DNA from: Dehalococcoidia bacterium
GTDB taxonomy: Bacteria; Chloroflexota; Dehalococcoidia; Tepidiformales; Tepidiformaceae
Length of the DNA stretch: 6,488 nt
Reading direction: 5' to 3'
Assembly: GCA_009838385.1 (NCBI GenBank)
Contig: VXRS01000064.1
Location: 1 to 6,488, forward strand
The stretch's first letter is position 1, and each line of letters begins with the position of its first letter. Both the position numbers and the translations under genes were made by a program. Below the pieces are notes generated by a model. It saw only the letters and a list, made by a program, of their open reading frames with translations. It was not told the origin of the DNA and made no database searches. Positions 4,252-6,488 of the stretch are shown piece after piece.

Positions 4252-5481
4252 ATGTACCCGAAACGAAGGAGTTGGAGCCCCTGGCTGGCCGTGGTCGCCG
4301 CCCTCGCCCTTGTCGCGGGGACGCTCGCGGCCTGCGGCGACGAAGAGCAGCCGCCCCTCAGGATCGGCGTGATGCTGGTCAACAGTGAGACGCAAACCGA
4401 CACGGCTCTCGACCGGCTGCGCGCCTTCAAGCTCGCCATCAAGCACGTGAACGAGGCAGGGGGCGTCTTCGGCCAGCCGGTGGAAGTTGTGGAAGGCGAC
4501 ACCCTCAACCCCCAGGAGGAAGCGCGACGCTTGATCGAGGAGGAGGGCGTCCATGCCATCGTCGGACCCAACTCCAGCGCGGACTCGCTTCTGGCGATCG
4601 AGGTCGCGGCGCCGGCGGGGGTGCTGGTGATCAGCCCTTCCGCTTCTTCTCCCCTCCTCACCGCCAACGAGGACGGCGACCTCTTCTTCCGCACGGTCCT
4701 CTCCGACGTCGCCCAGGGGCCCGCGCTGGCTCAGCTCACGCGCGAGCGGGGTTTCGACAACGTGGGCGTGATCTACCGCGACGACGCCTGGGGCCAGGGT
4801 CTGGCTGAGGCCTTCCGGGGAGCGTGGACGGGCGGCATCGTCGCTGTCAGCTCTCCCGCCGAGTTGCAGGAGAGCTACCTCGACCTCATCGAGGAGAGCG
4901 CGCGCGAGGGAGCCCAGGCGCTCGTCCTGCTCACCTTCTGGCCCGAGGGCGAGACCATCCTCAGGGAGGCGCTCGATAGCGGCCTGTACGAACAATTTCT
5001 CTTCGGCGACGCGTTGCGGGTGGCCGATGTCGCCGAGGCCGTCGGTGGGGGAAGGCTGGCCGGCATGTACGGCACCGTCAGCAGCCCCTCCCACGAGAAT
5101 CCGTCCACCGCGATCTGGGAAGAAGCCTTCCGTGACGAGTACGGGAGGGGGACAGAGGCCACCTACGTCAGGGAAACCTACGACGCCACCATTGCGATCG
5201 CCCTCGCGGCGGAGGAAGCGGGCGAGGCCGAGGGAACGGCCATCCGTGACGCGCTCCGCGGCATCGGCGCCGCACCTGGCGAGCACGTCCGGCCCGGGGT
5301 GGAAGGCATCGCCCGCGCCCTGAGCGTCATCCGGGACGGAGACGAAGTGGACTACGCGGGAGCCTCTGTCTCCATGGACTGGGACGAACACGGCGACCTC
5401 CGGCGGGGCTACATCGGCATCTGGCGGTTCACGGCAGATGCCGCGATCGAAGACGTAGACGTCATCGCCTACGAGCGCTGA
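4252..5481 (+). CDS. ABC transporter substrate-binding lipoprotein (LivJ-like, Peripla_BP_6 type)
   Basis: 409 residues, ATG 4252 after GGGAGC, 9 bases behind the P450 stop. The N-terminus has a basic start (YPKRRSW), a hydrophobic stretch (WLAVVAALALVAGT) and the lipobox L-A-A-C at residues 25-28, so Cys28 should be lipidated and the protein held outside the membrane. The mature part begins PLRIGVMLV and contains lobe-type elements of branched-chain amino-acid-type receptors: a helix after AFKLAIKHVNEAGGVFGQPVE, the GVHAIVGPNSSADSLLA segment, VLVISPSASSPLL, and GFDNVGVIYRDDAWGQGLAE. Length is typical. The ligand cannot be read from sequence: the family binds amino acids, amides, aromatic acids and other small molecules. 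No permease or ATPase gene is in the window. Between a P450 and a flavin monooxygenase-like gene it may bring in, or sense, their substrate (inference). Confidence 0.88.
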   Translation: MYPKRRSWSPWLAVVAALALVAGTLAACGDEEQPPLRIGVMLVNSETQTDTALDRLRAFKLAIKHVNEAGGVFGQPVEVVEGDTLNPQEEARRLIEEEGVHAIVGPNSSADSLLAIEVAAPAGVLVISPSASSPLLTANEDGDLFFRTVLSDVAQGPALAQLTRERGFDNVGVIYRDDAWGQGLAEAFRGAWTGGIVAVSSPAELQESYLDLIEESAREGAQALVLLTFWPEGETILREALDSGLYEQFLFGDALRVADVAEAVGGGRLAGMYGTVSSPSHENPSTAIWEEAFRDEYGRGTEATYVRETYDATIAIALAAEEAGEAEGTAIRDALRGIGAAPGEHVRPGVEGIARALSVIRDGDEVDYAGASVSMDWDEHGDLRRGYIGIWRFTADAAIEDVDVIAYER

Positions 5482-5497
5482 CGCAAGGAGACTGACG

Positions 5498-6409
5498 ATG
5501 CGTATCGGGATCTCGATGACGACGGCGTTGCGGGCGCCAGATGCGCGCACGGGCGGCCGGTGGCTCGTCGAGCGGGCGGCGGCGGCGCGCGAGGCGGGGC
5601 TCGACAGCCTCTTCGTGGGCGACCATCACAGCACCGCGCCGATGAGCTACTACCAGAACGTCCCGGTGCTCGGCCGGGTGCTAGCGGAGTGGAACGACCG
5701 GCCGGCGGGAGCGCTCTTCCTGCTGCCACTCTGGCACCCGGTGCTGCTGGCGGAGCAGATCGGGACGCTGGCGGCGCTGCACACGGGCCCGTTCGTGATG
5801 CAGTGCGCCATCGGGCCGGACGACAACCAGTTCCCGGCCTTCGGCGTGAACGTGAAGCACCGGCCCTCGCGCTTCGAGGAATCACTCGACATCATGCGGC
5901 GGCTGTGGGCGGGCGAGACGGTAAGCTCGGAGGGGCGCTGGCAGATCCAGGACGCGCGCATCAGCCCCGTACCGCCGGACGGGGTGGAGGTGTGGATCGG
6001 GGCGGTGGCGAGGCGCGCGATCGACCGCGCGGCGCGGCTCGGGGACGGCTGGCTGGCTTCGCCGGGACTGACGGCGAAGCAGGCAGCGGCGCAGTCGGCG
6101 GAGTACCACGAACGGCGACAGATCCACGGCCACCAGGAGACGGGTCCGGTCGCCATCAGGCGCGACATCTACGTCGGCGAGAGCGACGAGGAAGCGCAGG
6201 AAGCGGCGCGGGCGGTGGTGGAGTCGGGCTACCGCGGTTTCGACAGCGAGGCGCTGGCGATCGGCAGTCCTGAGACGGTCGCGGGGCAGTTCAGGGCGCT
6301 GGAGGACTCCGGATACACGGACGTCATCGTGCGCAACCTGATGCCGACGCAGGAGCACGCAGTGGGGTCGATCCGGCGACTGGCGGAGGTGCGGGCCAGC
6401 CTGGCGTAA
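5498..6409 (+). CDS. LLM-class flavin-dependent oxidoreductase (luciferase-like)
   Basis: 303 residues, ATG 5498 after AAGGAG, 16 bases behind the binding-protein stop. It has the TIM-barrel pattern of luciferase-like F420- or FMN-dependent enzymes: MRIGISM as strand 1, AREAGLDSLFVGDHHS as the second strand with its acidic and His residues, LAEQIGTLAALHTGPFVMQCAIG, FAAFG-like segment FPAFGVNVKHRPSRFEESLDIMRRLWAGE, then VEVWIGA...AIDRAARLGDGWLASPG near the cofactor phosphate region, and a C-terminal IGSPETVAGQFRALEDSGYTDVIVR. The RFEESLDIMRRLW helix and W-I-G-A...R-A-A-R-L-G-D-G-W are strong family marks. Length is usual (about 300-340). Sequence alone does not tell FMN from F420 or give the substrate. 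With the P450 and uptake protein it suggests oxidative breakdown or modification of a small organic compound. By hand count 18 of 22 Glu codons are GAG. Confidence 0.9.
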   Translation: MRIGISMTTALRAPDARTGGRWLVERAAAAREAGLDSLFVGDHHSTAPMSYYQNVPVLGRVLAEWNDRPAGALFLLPLWHPVLLAEQIGTLAALHTGPFVMQCAIGPDDNQFPAFGVNVKHRPSRFEESLDIMRRLWAGETVSSEGRWQIQDARISPVPPDGVEVWIGAVARRAIDRAARLGDGWLASPGLTAKQAAAQSAEYHERRQIHGHQETGPVAIRRDIYVGESDEEAQEAARAVVESGYRGFDSEALAIGSPETVAGQFRALEDSGYTDVIVRNLMPTQEHAVGSIRRLAEVRASLA

Positions 6410-6488
6410 GCACGGCCAGCGCCCGGTTCTGCGCTACTGGCCCGCGGGGGCGGGATCGCGTAGCGTGCGCGGGCACTCTGAACGCACG
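6410..6488. other. 3' non-coding end with weak inverted repeat
   Basis: No gene is visible after the oxidoreductase stop. A 7-base inverted repeat (GCCCGCG at 6440-6446 and CGCGGGC at 6468-6474, 21-base loop) is present without a T tract. It could be part of a terminator or a chance result of high GC, and I do not call it a terminator. Confidence 0.3.

Noticed and set aside
3877..5550. Long minus-strand open frame of 557 codons
   Set aside because: It is antisense to the P450 heme region and the whole binding-protein gene, and its composition is typical of a shadow frame.
1..6488. tRNA, rRNA, CRISPR array or riboswitch
   Set aside because: No repeat-spacer pattern, tRNA-like fold end or other RNA signature was seen by eye. 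Nearly all sequence is accounted for by coding regions.

Overview
The window is high-GC bacterial DNA, probably actinobacterial or Chloroflexota-like (an inference from GC content, the lipoprotein type and the gene families; the lineage cannot be fixed from the sequence). It consists of a host gene run cut in two by a phage-derived block of about 3.5 kb. All convincing genes lie on the + strand.

Host part. Bases 1-200 encode the middle of a bacterial cytochrome P450, open at the left window edge. Bases 3712-4242 encode the rest of the same P450: I-helix, ExxR, the heme Cys loop and the true stop. Deleting everything between puts the two halves back in one frame, just before the I-helix. Downstream and closely spaced are an ABC-type lipoprotein substrate-binding protein (4252-5481) and an LLM-class (luciferase-like) flavin-dependent oxidoreductase (5498-6409). 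The three genes look like a small catabolic or uptake operon.

Inserted part (about 201-3711). This is a tightly packed run of small phage early/replication genes: the end of a zinc-binding protein, a RuvC-like Holliday-junction resolvase, a J-domain protein, a small helical protein, a two-TM membrane protein, an ASCH-domain protein, the start of a His/Cys-rich protein, the C-terminal part of a RecT-like annealase with a zinc-ribbon tail, two unidentified small proteins, and the start of a zinc-binding protein. Several genes overlap by GTGA, which suggests translational coupling. No integrase, transposase, terminase, repressor, structural gene or replication initiator is visible.

Main discovery. 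The two ends of the block fit together. The 11 codons at 3678-3710 joined to the 40 codons and stop at 202-324 make one clean 51-residue protein with CxxC...CxxC, followed by the normal ATGA overlap into the resolvase gene. The block is therefore circularly permuted: a roughly 3.51-kb circle (or a phage genome in circular form) opened inside this gene and placed in the P450 gene. A second scar near 2245-2285 joins the start of the His/Cys-rich gene to a RecT-like gene lacking its N-terminal half. Together these fit either (a) a prophage that integrated through the zinc-binding gene and then lost nearly all of its genome between the His/Cys gene and recT, or (b) a small circle made from one phage early-gene segment and captured by the host chromosome. 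A chimeric assembly or amplification artefact is the main competing explanation and must be excluded with raw reads.
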